A stretch of 64,000 nt of DNA from Flavobacterium sp. LPB0248 (GTDB taxonomy: Bacteria; Bacteroidota; Bacteroidia; Flavobacteriales; Flavobacteriaceae). A program made the translations under genes and the position numbers. Under the pieces are notes generated by a model that was not told the origin of the DNA, did not search any database, and was given only the letters and a program-made list of their open reading frames with translations. Where the stretch lies: contig NZ_CP058246.1 in NCBI RefSeq assembly GCF_013388355.1, positions 1,612,001 through 1,676,000 of the forward strand, in the 5' to 3' direction. Of the stretch, positions 44,609-53,775 are shown piece by piece (the stretch's first letter is position 1; every line of letters starts with the position of its first letter).

Positions 44609-44945
44609 TATACTATTTTATATTAAAAAATTAACCTGCACAATAATACGAAAAAGAAGACCATTAATAATGAGGAAAACCGTAAAAGCAAAAAAATTAT
44701 CAACAAATTAAAGCACAATTCTATTAAAATTGTCTTCATTAAATTTTTACATAAAAATTATTTACCAACAAAAAATTACGACAAAGATTTATCGAAAATT
44801 AATGAGAATACAAGACCTAGCTAAAGACAAACATTATTGCTATATTTACATTTTATTCTAAAAACTCAAAATTGAAAATGCAAGTGCATTAATTAAAGAT
44901 CAATTCTAGTTTACAATATTTCTAAAATTATATCAGCGCATTAAA
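44609..44945. other. Divergent regulatory gap upstream of the Ter operon
   Basis: 337 very AT-rich nt between the first TerD gene (minus) and the DUF983 gene (plus). It must carry both promoters. On the minus strand TATTATTG at about 44645-44652 is one base from TAnnTTTG, but no good -33 box goes with it. No gene or strong hairpin is seen. Confidence 0.45.
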
Positions 44946-45329
44946 ATGTTTAAAAGAGGTTCCAAACTAAATAGCATAATAACAGGAAGTTGTCCAAAAT
45001 GCCAAAAAGAAAGTATGTATGAAGACAAAAATGCGCTTCATTTAAGCAAAGTTCTCAAAATGAATGAACATTGCAGCCACTGTGGATTCAAATACCAAAT
45101 TGAACCTTCATTTTTTTATGGCGCAATGTATGTAAGCTACGGATTAAATGTTGCAGTAGGAATTGCTGCTTTTATTGTCTCTTTTGTTTTTTTTGGAGCC
45201 ACAATTGAGCAATCTTTTATTACAATCATATTAACATTAGTTGTATTATTTCCTTTTGTACTGCGTCTTTCAAGAAACCTATATATAAATATGTTTGTAT
45301 CGTACGATCCTAAGGCCGGTCAGGAGTAA
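44946..45329 (+). CDS. DUF983 membrane protein
   Basis: 127 aa. Two CxxC zinc-knuckle pairs, CPKC (18-21) and CSHC (43-46), are followed by two membrane helices (about 62-83 and 88-110), which is the DUF983 layout. It is found widely in Bacteroidetes and Alphaproteobacteria; function unknown. Its last 20 nt overlap the tail of the convergent oxidoreductase gene. Confidence 0.92.
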   Translation: MFKRGSKLNSIITGSCPKCQKESMYEDKNALHLSKVLKMNEHCSHCGFKYQIEPSFFYGAMYVSYGLNVAVGIAAFIVSFVFFGATIEQSFITIILTLVVLFPFVLRLSRNLYINMFVSYDPKAGQE

Positions 45330-46383
45330 GAGATTTTAAGTATCTTTTATGGAAGCGTTTTATATCAGCTTCACGATCTATTGGAGTTCCATTTTCGATA
45401 TTATCATACAACATTTTGGCTAAAGCTGGTCCGAGCATTACTCCACGTGTTCCTAATCCATTAAGCAGATGAATGGATTGATATGCTTCATGAGTGCCCA
45501 CCAAAGGTCTTCTATCAGCAACCGTCGGTCTAACTCCTGCAAAATGCTTTACAATTTCAAAATCACAGGTAATAATTTCTCTAATACGATCTAAAAGCTC
45601 TTGTTTTCCTTCTTCGGTAGGAAGATCTGTTTTATCATGCCAATTGTAAGTAGCGCCAACTTTAAATAAATCACCTCCTACTGGTAGAATAAAAACGCTG
45701 GTGTTAACAATTAAATCCAATTTCAAATCTGGCGCTTTTATTAAAAACAGTTCACCTTTTGTTCCATCCAAAGGCAGATAATTAAAATAAGGGTTTTTAT
45801 GCAGACCAAAACCTTCTGCAAATATGATATTGCGAGCTTTAATATTTTTATATTGAATTCCCGAATCAAGAATCTCTAAGAAAGAACTATGGAAAGATTC
45901 TTCAAGAAGCAAATTATTTTCCTTTAAGTAGGCTTTATAACTTTCCAATAGCTGTCCAGTCTTAACATAACCCGTATGTAAAACTTCTCCGTAATCGTAA
46001 GGAGAATCAATTCCTTGATATTTCTTGGTAATTAATTTCGTTGATAAAAAAGGGGCTAAGTTTATTTTATCAGAAGCCGCAAACCAATTATTCTGTTCTT
46101 CTATCGAAAAAAACTTTCGAAGAATGGGCATTTTAAAATTGAATTTCTCTTGTAGCTTGTCTTCAACCTGTTCGTAAAATTCATTCATTAAAACCAAATG
46201 TTCTTTGGCATTCCATACTTCACTGAAACGTTTCAAAATAACTGGATTGTACAAGCCGCCAGCAATTCTCGAAGAATTCTGAGATTTGTCATCAACAACT
46301 AAAATAGATTTATTGTTTTTTAAGGCAATTTCAGCAAAAGAAATTCCAGCCAATCCAGATCCGACGATTAAATAATCAAGCAT
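45310..46383 (-). CDS. FAD-dependent oxidoreductase (DAO/DadA fold)
   Basis: 357 aa. The N-terminal dinucleotide-binding GSGLAGISFAEIAL (residues 8-21) and the late FAD contact GLGTRGVMLGPALAKML (about 310-326) define the D-amino-acid-oxidase-like fold. PTVADRRPLVG (about 285) is typical of the group. Substrate unknown; the family oxidises amines. Convergent with DUF983 by a 20-nt overlap. A terminator of the gld operon lies just upstream of its start. Confidence 0.9.
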   Translation of the reverse strand: MLDYLIVGSGLAGISFAEIALKNNKSILVVDDKSQNSSRIAGGLYNPVILKRFSEVWNAKEHLVLMNEFYEQVEDKLQEKFNFKMPILRKFFSIEEQNNWFAASDKINLAPFLSTKLITKKYQGIDSPYDYGEVLHTGYVKTGQLLESYKAYLKENNLLLEESFHSSFLEILDSGIQYKNIKARNIIFAEGFGLHKNPYFNYLPLDGTKGELFLIKAPDLKLDLIVNTSVFILPVGGDLFKVGATYNWHDKTDLPTEEGKQELLDRIREIITCDFEIVKHFAGVRPTVADRRPLVGTHEAYQSIHLLNGLGTRGVMLGPALAKMLYDNIENGTPIDREADIKRFHKRYLKSLTPDRP

Positions 46384-46406
46384 TGTGAAGTATATAAATA
46401 AAATAA

Positions 46407-46440
46407 AAAAACTCTTACTACAAAGGTAGCAAGAGTTTTT
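46407..46440. terminator. Terminator after gldO
   Basis: AAAAACTCTTACTAC (46407-46421) pairs with GTAGCAAGAGTTTTT (46426-46440) with one wobble, 22 nt after the gldO stop on the minus strand. A near-identical hairpin lies after gldN at 47576-47607. Confidence 0.85.
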
Positions 46441-46461
46441 CTTATAATTTAGTTTACGAAC

Positions 46462-47454
46462 TTAGTAATTCCACATATCTTCTTCAAAATTACGAATCTT
46501 CTCTTTTACTCTTTCAGATTCTAACAATTGGCTCTGTGCATTATCTTTGATATAATCCTTAATCTCACGATCTCCATAAACATTTTCTTCTTTGTATATA
46601 ACAGCATTAAAACGTCTTGAGTTTAGGATTTGATCAAAGGAAATCGGAAGTGCCGAATTTTGGTCATTAAAAGCTTTTCCTTCATGCAATACTTCTCGTG
46701 CATTGGGAAAGAAAACCCAGAATAGTTCAATGTAATCTTTCTCATCACTATTCATGGTATAAACATCAGGCGTTACTGGGCAAATTCCAAGTAGACGATA
46801 TTTCAGATCACTCTGTCGTTTATCAAAATACCAGAAACCTTTAATCTTATACTGACTTACATCGGCAGCAGTAAGATCTTGTTTCAAAATATATTCGGCA
46901 GGAACTGTTCTAGTTGGACCTACTGTTTGATCAACATAATTGACTTTCTTATTTTTTCCTGTACCTGTTACTACTTTTTTCTTAATAACACGCGTTCTAT
47001 AATCGTCAGGATACTGATTAATTAGTTCTCGGCCAGCATCTGTTGTGTCAACTCGAGATAGAGCCCCTTGAATATCTTTTAAAGACTTTTTTGTATTGAA
47101 ATAACTATCTGCATAAACTTCTGTTATTTTACCATTTCTGATTGCTTTGGTCAAAATATCATAAAGCGAACGTCTATCTCGCCCAATATTAGCCGTATCA
47201 ACAGGGAAATACAATGGAAAATTGATTTTTTCGTTCAAATCAATAATCTCCCAAACCATTTTACCCATCAAAATATCTCGATCATCAACATAGCCATACG
47301 CTAAAGGCTTATCATTATCAGATATCATTTGAGCGGGCGTCTTATACCCAATCTGATCTGCAGTTTTGGCATTAAGTAAATTAGACTGAGCATTAGAAGA
47401 TAGGCTTCCTAGAACAGTAACAATAGCAATTAATAAATTTCTTACTTTCATCAT
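46462..47454 (-). CDS. gldO: Gliding motility/T9SS protein GldO (GldN paralogue)
   Basis: 330 aa, signal peptide (ending SLSSNAQ). It matches the GldN at 47630 over its whole length at about 85% identity by eye, with shared blocks such as GICPVTPDVYTMNSDEKDYIE. GldN and GldO form part of the periplasmic ring beneath the outer membrane of the type IX secretion apparatus with GldK. GldO is partially redundant with GldN in F. johnsoniae, where the order gldKLMNO is the same. Here a terminator stands between gldN and gldO, so gldO may be expressed at a lower level or from its own promoter. Start MMK; either Met is possible. Confidence 0.93.
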   Translation of the reverse strand: MMKVRNLLIAIVTVLGSLSSNAQSNLLNAKTADQIGYKTPAQMISDNDKPLAYGYVDDRDILMGKMVWEIIDLNEKINFPLYFPVDTANIGRDRRSLYDILTKAIRNGKITEVYADSYFNTKKSLKDIQGALSRVDTTDAGRELINQYPDDYRTRVIKKKVVTGTGKNKKVNYVDQTVGPTRTVPAEYILKQDLTAADVSQYKIKGFWYFDKRQSDLKYRLLGICPVTPDVYTMNSDEKDYIELFWVFFPNAREVLHEGKAFNDQNSALPISFDQILNSRRFNAVIYKEENVYGDREIKDYIKDNAQSQLLESERVKEKIRNFEEDMWNY

Positions 47455-47575
47455 GATAAATTTTACAGAACATTAAACGAAATTTTATTATAAATATTGT
47501 TATTTTTCTTACATAATTAAAAAGAAATCAAATATTAATCTATATCAGATTGTTTTGAAACTTTTTGACATAAAA

Positions 47576-47607
47576 AAAACTCTTACTACAAATGTAGTAA
47601 GAGTTTT
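47576..47607. terminator. Terminator between gldN and gldO
   Basis: AAAACTCTTACTACA (47576-47590) and TGTAGTAAGAGTTTT (47593-47607) form a perfect 15-bp stem 22 nt beyond the gldN stop. Sequence and distance match the gldO terminator, so gene and terminator were duplicated as one unit. Confidence 0.88.
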
Positions 47608-47629
47608 CAAATATTTGATTATGTGCAAC

Positions 47630-48619
47630 TTAGTAATTCCACATATCTTGTTCGAAATTGCGAATTTTCTCTTTCACTCTTTCAGATTCCAACAACTGAT
47701 TTTGAGCGTTATCTTTCATATAATCGCTAATTGCTCTGTCTCCATAAAGGTTTTCTTCTTTGTAAACAACAGCGTTAAAGCGTCTTGAATTTAAAATCTG
47801 ATCAAATGAGATTGGAAGAGCTGAGTTGTTGTCATTGAAAGCTTTTGCTTCATGCAGTGCTTCTCTGGCATTTGGGAAAAATACCCAAAACAATTCAATA
47901 TAATCCTTTTCATCACTATTCATTGTATATACATCAGGAGTTACAGGACAAATTCCTAGTAAACGATATTTTAATTCACTTTGACGTTTATCAAAATACC
48001 AGTATCCTTTAATTTTATACTGAGTAACATCAGCAGCAGTAAGATCTTGTTTCAAGATATATTCAGCAGGAACCGTTCTTGTCGGTCCAACTGTCTCTTC
48101 TACATAAGAAACTGATTTGTTTTTACCTTTACCAGAAACTACTTTTTTCTTCACAACACGTGATTTGTAGTCATCAGGATATTGGTTAATTAATTCTCTA
48201 CCTGCATCTGTTGTATCAATACGAGATAATGATCCTTCGATGTCTTTCATAGATTTTTTAGTGTTGAAATAACTATCAGTATAAACTTCAGTAATTTTTC
48301 CACCTTTAATAGCTTTAGTTAAAACGTCATAAAGAGAACGTCTGTTAGGACCAATATTAGCTGTATCTACCGGAAAATACATTGGAAAGTTGATTTTTTC
48401 ATTTAAATCAATGATTTCCCATGTTGTTTTTCCCATCAGGATATCTCTATCATCTACATAACCATAAGCCAAAGGCTTATCATTATCAGAGATTAATTGA
48501 GCAGGAGTTTTAAGTCCAATCTGAGCAGGAGTTTTAGCATTAAGCAAGTTAGATTGCGCATGAGAAGCAAAACCTCCAGCGATAGAAACAATAGCTATTA
48601 AAAAATTTCTTACTTTCAT
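47630..48619 (-). CDS. gldN: Gliding motility/T9SS protein GldN
   Basis: 329 aa with signal peptide (ending FASHAQ). The conserved core RRSLYDVLTKAIKGGKITEV, the LTAADVTQYKIKGYWYFDKR region and RRFNAVVYKEENLYGDR are GldN/PorN features. It forms a ring with GldK in the periplasm of the type IX secretion system. It lies 44 nt from gldM in the gldKLMN order. Confidence 0.96.
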   Translation of the reverse strand: MKVRNFLIAIVSIAGGFASHAQSNLLNAKTPAQIGLKTPAQLISDNDKPLAYGYVDDRDILMGKTTWEIIDLNEKINFPMYFPVDTANIGPNRRSLYDVLTKAIKGGKITEVYTDSYFNTKKSMKDIEGSLSRIDTTDAGRELINQYPDDYKSRVVKKKVVSGKGKNKSVSYVEETVGPTRTVPAEYILKQDLTAADVTQYKIKGYWYFDKRQSELKYRLLGICPVTPDVYTMNSDEKDYIELFWVFFPNAREALHEAKAFNDNNSALPISFDQILNSRRFNAVVYKEENLYGDRAISDYMKDNAQNQLLESERVKEKIRNFEQDMWNY

Positions 48620-48663
48620 CGTGGTATCGTTATAAGATATTGAATGTAGTCTGCACTACTTTA

Positions 48664-50205
48664 TTATTGTATTTCGTAAATTACTGGAGCAGTTCTTGGC
48701 AATAAATAACTACCAGCTCCAACAAGTTTAGTTTTAATTTCAGAAATAGTAACTTGGTCTCCTTTACCTGCTCTTGAAAGTACTTGTTTACATTGTGCAT
48801 TCATTTTGTTTCCTGTAACAACAACTGTAGGCTGTCCAGCAATCTTCATATTGAATCCAACAACATCTAAACCAACTTCAAAATCAAAATCAAGAAGTTT
48901 AGCTCCAATAGTAGCAATCTCTAAGTTAGATTTAGGACCTTTAACAACTCCCATCTCACCTCTAATTGTTCCTGTTGGACCAGGAATACCTTTAATTCTG
49001 AATGTTTTCTTATCAGTTACTTTGTCACCGTTTGGTAAAGTACCAGTAACAGAAATTGTAGTTTCAGTACCTTGACCTGGGCTCATATTATATTTTCCTG
49101 GTTTTCCAGCTGAAACTAATCCTGGAGCACTAGCAACAATTTTGTTAGCATCAACACCAGCGAAAGATACAGAGATTGGGTTAACAACTCCTCTATACAC
49201 TACGTTCATTTTGTCTGCAGAAATTGTAGCAGCGTTAGGTCTTGGAACTACAACATATTTACCTGAGAATTTTAATGGAATATTTTTTCCATCCTCTAAG
49301 AAAGTAAATTGTCCGTTGATATCTTGTTCTCCAACTCCACCAGCAGTTAAAGAGATAACAGCTTGTCCGTTTACAATTTGTCCAGGACCTTGGAAAGAAG
49401 TCGGTGTAGTGTTCTCGTCATAACGACCTAAAACAACTTTACCAGTAACTTTTTCACCTTGGAAATAAGCATTTTTATCTAAAACAACAATTGCTTGATA
49501 GTTGCTGTAAGAAGCAGCAGCAACCGCAGCTTTACCTAAAGCACTGTTGTAAACGTCAGTTTCAACTTTTTTAACATCATTTTGCCAAGCTGAAAGTTTA
49601 GCAGCAGATGCGATAGCAGGGAATCCTTTAAAGTGGTACGCTAAGTATTTTTCTTTAATTCCCTCTTTGTTTTTAACATCAGAAACATCAAATTTCTTTT
49701 CAACTTCCGCAATAATTGCAGCGTATTTTTTGTCTGTTCCTAAAGCAGCTTTAATATCAGCTTTATATTTTTCGATTTTAGAAATAATTTCGTTACCTTT
49801 TTTAGTGTAACCGTCTCCTGTAAACCAGTCATCGATATTATCTCCTCTATCCATAGATTCGTAAGGCATTTTTCCAGTTGCTTTATCAACTTCAAAACCT
49901 TTAACAGCCTGAGCTTTAAGAGTACCTATATAATCATAAAATTCTTTTGTAATTGTTTCAACTTTGTGAGCTGTTACTGCAGCAATAGCGAATTCTCCTT
50001 TTGCTTCAGCAGCTTTTTGATCTAAAGATGTTAATAAACCTGCATTTGTTTCTGTTGAAGTAGTGTTTGCACCTTCAAACTTCTCATTCATCAAACCAAA
50101 AGCAGAAATAACTTCTTTTGATACGTTCATTGCTAACATCGCGATGAAAACCAGATACATCAGGTTAATCATCTTCTGTCTAGGGGTTAATTTTCCTCCT
50201 GCCAT
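48664..50205 (-). CDS. gldM: Gliding motility/T9SS motor protein GldM
   Basis: 513 aa. MAGGKLTPRQKMINLMYLVFI start with a single membrane helix (about 12-32), then a long periplasmic part: helical coiled domain (about 35-220) and stacked Ig-like domains (about 230-513, with ITVTG-type strands and VVTGNKMNAQCKQVL). With GldL it forms the proton-driven motor of type IX secretion and gliding. 51 nt from gldL. Confidence 0.97.
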   Translation of the reverse strand: MAGGKLTPRQKMINLMYLVFIAMLAMNVSKEVISAFGLMNEKFEGANTTSTETNAGLLTSLDQKAAEAKGEFAIAAVTAHKVETITKEFYDYIGTLKAQAVKGFEVDKATGKMPYESMDRGDNIDDWFTGDGYTKKGNEIISKIEKYKADIKAALGTDKKYAAIIAEVEKKFDVSDVKNKEGIKEKYLAYHFKGFPAIASAAKLSAWQNDVKKVETDVYNSALGKAAVAAASYSNYQAIVVLDKNAYFQGEKVTGKVVLGRYDENTTPTSFQGPGQIVNGQAVISLTAGGVGEQDINGQFTFLEDGKNIPLKFSGKYVVVPRPNAATISADKMNVVYRGVVNPISVSFAGVDANKIVASAPGLVSAGKPGKYNMSPGQGTETTISVTGTLPNGDKVTDKKTFRIKGIPGPTGTIRGEMGVVKGPKSNLEIATIGAKLLDFDFEVGLDVVGFNMKIAGQPTVVVTGNKMNAQCKQVLSRAGKGDQVTISEIKTKLVGAGSYLLPRTAPVIYEIQ

Positions 50206-50256
50206 TTTTTTCTAATTAGTTCTTTATTAATAAATTTAATATTAGTTAAAAACTAA

Positions 50257-50904
50257 TTATCCTTTGTTACTCATTGCAGAAAGCATACCACCGTAAACAC
50301 TGTTTAAAGATGCAATGTTTGCAGTCATAGATGCCATTTGTTCTTTTAATTTAGAAGCATTTTCAGCGATTTCTTTGTTAGCCTCAGCATTTCTAGAAGC
50401 GCTTTCTAATTGAACTTTATATAAGCTGTTTAATGACTCCATTTGAGCAGCAGCAACAGATAATTCTTCAGAATATTTCTTTTGACCAGCGATTGAATCT
50501 ACAGTTGGAGCAATTCCTTTAGCAGCAGATTCGAAGTTTTTGATGCTGTTTCCTAAACTTGACATTAATTCACCGTCAATTTTAGCTTCTTTTAATAATG
50601 TGTCTAATTTTTGAGATAATAATCCTTGAGCGTCAGTTGGAGTTTCAGCTTTAGCTTTTTTCTCTCTAGCTTGTCCGTTAGCTAATTCTGGGTAAACTAG
50701 AGTCCAATCTAGTTCTTCTTCAACTGGTTCGAAAGCAGAAAGCGCGAAAATTAAAGCCTCAGTAACTAATCCTACTGAAAGCATAACTGTACCTGTTAAA
50801 GGTCCAATCTCAAAGTGAGTAATTTTGAATAACGCTCCAACGATTACCACTGCCGCTCCCATACCATAAGCGAAATTCATTGCTTTTTTACTTAATAATG
50901 CCAT
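50257..50904 (-). CDS. gldL: Gliding motility/T9SS motor protein GldL
   Basis: 215 aa. Two N-terminal membrane helices (about 10-30 and 36-58, containing TEALIFALSAFEP with the intramembrane Glu expected to carry protons) and a cytosolic helical tail with many Ala/Glu heptads (about 85-210). It partners GldM. The gldK-gldL gap is 56 nt. Confidence 0.97.
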   Translation of the reverse strand: MALLSKKAMNFAYGMGAAVVIVGALFKITHFEIGPLTGTVMLSVGLVTEALIFALSAFEPVEEELDWTLVYPELANGQAREKKAKAETPTDAQGLLSQKLDTLLKEAKIDGELMSSLGNSIKNFESAAKGIAPTVDSIAGQKKYSEELSVAAAQMESLNSLYKVQLESASRNAEANKEIAENASKLKEQMASMTANIASLNSVYGGMLSAMSNKG

Positions 50905-50960
50905 AATACTTTTTTTTTAGGTTTAAAATAGATTTGTTGGATATTGATAAAATTATAAAA

Positions 50961-52355
50961 TTACTTTTTTCTGTTTCCTGTAACTTGAGTACCCATGTAA
51001 TCTTGTACAGTTCTGAATCCGATATAACTTCTTGCAGAATCAGCATATTCGTGGTCACGAGTACTTACCTGTAGGAAATAAGCAACGTCTTTCCAAGAAC
51101 CACCGCGAACTACTTTTCTTTGGTTTTTTCCGTCAATTACGTTTGGATTCATTGTTGATACATACTCGTATGCGTTTGGATTATAAGCTGAATCTGTCCA
51201 CTCAGACACGTTTCCTGCCATATTGTATAATCCGTAACCATTTACATCGTATGATTTAGCTTCAACTGTATAAAGCGCTTCGTCAGCAGCATAATCTCCT
51301 CTACTTGGTTTGAAGTTTGCTAAGAAACAACCTCTATCACTCTTAGTATAAGGACCTCCCCATGGGTAAGTAGCAGACTCTAGACCTCCTCTAGCAGCAT
51401 ACTCCCATTCTGCCTCAGTTGGTAATCTGAAAGAGTTTACTAAGTCACGTCCTTTTTTCTTAGATTTAATGTAGCTGTTTTTGTTTAAAGTTCTCCAAGC
51501 GCAGAATGCTTTAGCTTGTTTCCAAGTCACACCCACTACTGGATAATCTCCATAAGCTTTGTGCCAGAAATAATCGTTATGCATTGGCTCATTGTACGAG
51601 TAAGCGAAATCTTTAATCCAAACTGCAGTATCAGGATAAACATTTACCTGTTCAGTTTTTACGAAGTCACTTCTTTTTCCAACTTTAGCTTTTGCAGCAG
51701 CTTGAATATCCATCCAAGAATAACGGAATTTCAATTTATTTACGTCAATTGTTCTTAAACCATTATATGATTCTTCAATTGGTAAATACATAGAATCCAT
51801 TACTTCAGCATAATACTCGTCTGGATAAGCTTTTGTATCTTTAATTAATTTTACTTTTCTGTTTAATTTTCTTCCAGCATATGGATCATCTTTTGTACCA
51901 ACACTATAGTAGTTGTCATACATATATTTATCATAAGCTGTCATTTTTTCTGGATCAGAGTCGTTAAAAGCATAATCAGCAATACTTCCGCCTTTTTTAC
52001 CTTTTCCATCAGTAGCTTTCTGTCCAGTTTCGTCTGCTAAGATCGCTAAACGAACTCTCATTGTAGAGTCTTTTACCCACTCCACAAATTGACGATACTC
52101 ACTATTTGTAATCTCAGTTTCATCCATATAGAATGAACGAACAGTTACAGTTTTAGTTGGAGCATCTTCCACGTTAGCTAAATCAGCATCTGATTTACCC
52201 ATAATAAAAGATCCACCCGGAACTAATGTCATTCCATAAGGCTTCTCGGGATGCCATTTCCCTCCTGTAACACCGACTAATTCACCTTTGTCACCAGACT
52301 TACCACAGCCGATTACTAGTGTTAACATTGCTGCAAATGCAATAAACTTCTTCAT
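50961..52355 (-). CDS. gldK: Gliding motility/T9SS lipoprotein GldK
   Basis: 464 aa, lipoprotein (LTLVIGCGKSG, Cys17). It has the formylglycine-generating-enzyme/sulfatase-modifying fold: PGGSFIMGKSDAD (about 47-59), SFYMDETEITNSEYRQFVEW, RLPTEAEWEYAARGGLE, YPWGGPY, LYNMAGNVSEWT and RVVRGGSWKD. It forms the outer-membrane-attached ring with GldN. The fold is a scaffold here, not an oxidase. First gene of the gld operon. Confidence 0.97.
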   Translation of the reverse strand: MKKFIAFAAMLTLVIGCGKSGDKGELVGVTGGKWHPEKPYGMTLVPGGSFIMGKSDADLANVEDAPTKTVTVRSFYMDETEITNSEYRQFVEWVKDSTMRVRLAILADETGQKATDGKGKKGGSIADYAFNDSDPEKMTAYDKYMYDNYYSVGTKDDPYAGRKLNRKVKLIKDTKAYPDEYYAEVMDSMYLPIEESYNGLRTIDVNKLKFRYSWMDIQAAAKAKVGKRSDFVKTEQVNVYPDTAVWIKDFAYSYNEPMHNDYFWHKAYGDYPVVGVTWKQAKAFCAWRTLNKNSYIKSKKKGRDLVNSFRLPTEAEWEYAARGGLESATYPWGGPYTKSDRGCFLANFKPSRGDYAADEALYTVEAKSYDVNGYGLYNMAGNVSEWTDSAYNPNAYEYVSTMNPNVIDGKNQRKVVRGGSWKDVAYFLQVSTRDHEYADSARSYIGFRTVQDYMGTQVTGNRKK

Positions 52356-52392
52356 ATAAATTTGGGATTATCTATTCATTATTAAAAGTCCG

Positions 52393-52423
52393 TAAACGTA
52401 TTTATTATTTATCTAAAAAACAA
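52393..52423 (-). promoter_or_regulatory. Candidate promoter of the gld operon
   Basis: On the minus strand TTG (52423-52421), a spacer of about 20 nt and TACGTTTA (52400-52393), one mismatch to TAnnTTTG, lie about 40 nt before the gldK ATG. Nothing else is seen in 52424-52617. Confidence 0.4.
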
Positions 52424-52617
52424 TACTACTTGCGAATTTATTTTATCGTTCAAAAATAATGTTAAATAAAATAAAAAAAAAATATTTTATCGATAAACTG
52501 TTCCAAAAAATCGATGTAAAACGTTAATTTTTATATATTAGACAAATTTTCCTACTAATTAAATTTAACCTTTTTTAAGAGGTTTTAAAATTTTAAGATT
52601 TCACTTAATTTTTTGAT

Positions 52618-53769
52618 CTATAAAGCATTTTTTCGTTGCGCTTTCCACCATCTTTCTGGCAATTCTTGATTGCAAGCCGACAAATATTCTTCATAAGAAC
52701 AAGGTAATAACGTATTTCTTTTCAATTTATTGCTGCCATTTGATTCATATGGAATTTCGATCCACCAACGGTCTGTTTTATCACTTTTATAGAATATCAG
52801 CTCTTCATCTTCTAGCGGAACTATATACTTTAAATAATTAGCCCTACTTCCAAATGGATATTCTTTTGAGCGATAGTGATATCCCTCAATAAAATACCAT
52901 ACAATCTGAGCAATAATAGCCGATTCGGCCAATGTACTGTTATGATTGAATACTCCAAAAGAAGAAACTTTATCACTGATACCAGCATATCTAGCCAAAG
53001 CACAAATCTCTTTTCCATTAAATCCGTTTGGCTCAAAAGTAACCATATTGGCTGAAGCAGAAGATTTTACAGAATTTAAATCTATACTAACCAAGTCTGC
53101 ATCTCTAAAAACTGGCTCTGCTAAAGTTATTTTATTAGAAATTTCACCCAATCTATAAGCATCAAAAAACAGCTTTTCGATCAAGTCAATTTCTTCTTGT
53201 GAATTATAATAAGTTTGATATCCTATATTACAGTAATTAAAAAGATTATTAGGCTCATCAATAATGATTTTTGTCAAGTAAGAGTTAGCAGAAACCGACT
53301 CATTTTCTTTACCAAAATCAAATTTATTATCAACCGCAACCAAATTTACCATCTGCTCTAAATCATCGTAAGCACGATACAAAGCATAGGTCAAATCCTG
53401 AGAACCTCCTAGGACTATAGGTATGACTTTATTCTTGATTAATGCAGCTGTAACCTTCTTTAATGCAAAATAAGTATCCTCTACAGAATCGCCTGCAAGT
53501 ATATCCCCAAGGTCTGCTATTGAAGCATCCCAGTTACCCGGAAACATACTATAAAGCTTTTTGCGTACAGCAGAAAGATTAACTTCGTTAATCATATTGA
53601 TATTTGTGCGGTCTTCTAAGACACCAATAATAGCAATATTTATTTGCGCAATATCAGGAAACTGATCTTGGGTATGAAAAACAACTTTACTCCCAAGCTC
53701 TTGTGAAGACAGTCCTCCGACGAATCTTACAATTGCATCATTAACTGGTTCTAGAAAATCAAATTCCAT
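52618..53769 (-). CDS. Ureohydrolase-fold (arginase/formimidoylglutamase-like) protein lacking metal ligands
   Basis: 383 aa. The arginase fold can be followed: IPIVLGGSQDLTYALYRAYD (about 117-136) stands where active members have GGDHS; LVAVDNKFDFGK stands for DAHxD; LVSIDLNSVKSSA stands for SxDxDxxDP. The His of the first motif, the His of the second and the second and third Asp of the last are missing, so the binuclear Mn site cannot form as usual. It is probably a non-catalytic member kept for another role. It lies 6 nt from topA on the same strand. Confidence 0.85.
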   Translation of the reverse strand: MEFDFLEPVNDAIVRFVGGLSSQELGSKVVFHTQDQFPDIAQINIAIIGVLEDRTNINMINEVNLSAVRKKLYSMFPGNWDASIADLGDILAGDSVEDTYFALKKVTAALIKNKVIPIVLGGSQDLTYALYRAYDDLEQMVNLVAVDNKFDFGKENESVSANSYLTKIIIDEPNNLFNYCNIGYQTYYNSQEEIDLIEKLFFDAYRLGEISNKITLAEPVFRDADLVSIDLNSVKSSASANMVTFEPNGFNGKEICALARYAGISDKVSSFGVFNHNSTLAESAIIAQIVWYFIEGYHYRSKEYPFGSRANYLKYIVPLEDEELIFYKSDKTDRWWIEIPYESNGSNKLKRNTLLPCSYEEYLSACNQELPERWWKAQRKNAL

Positions 53770-53775
53770 CTATAT

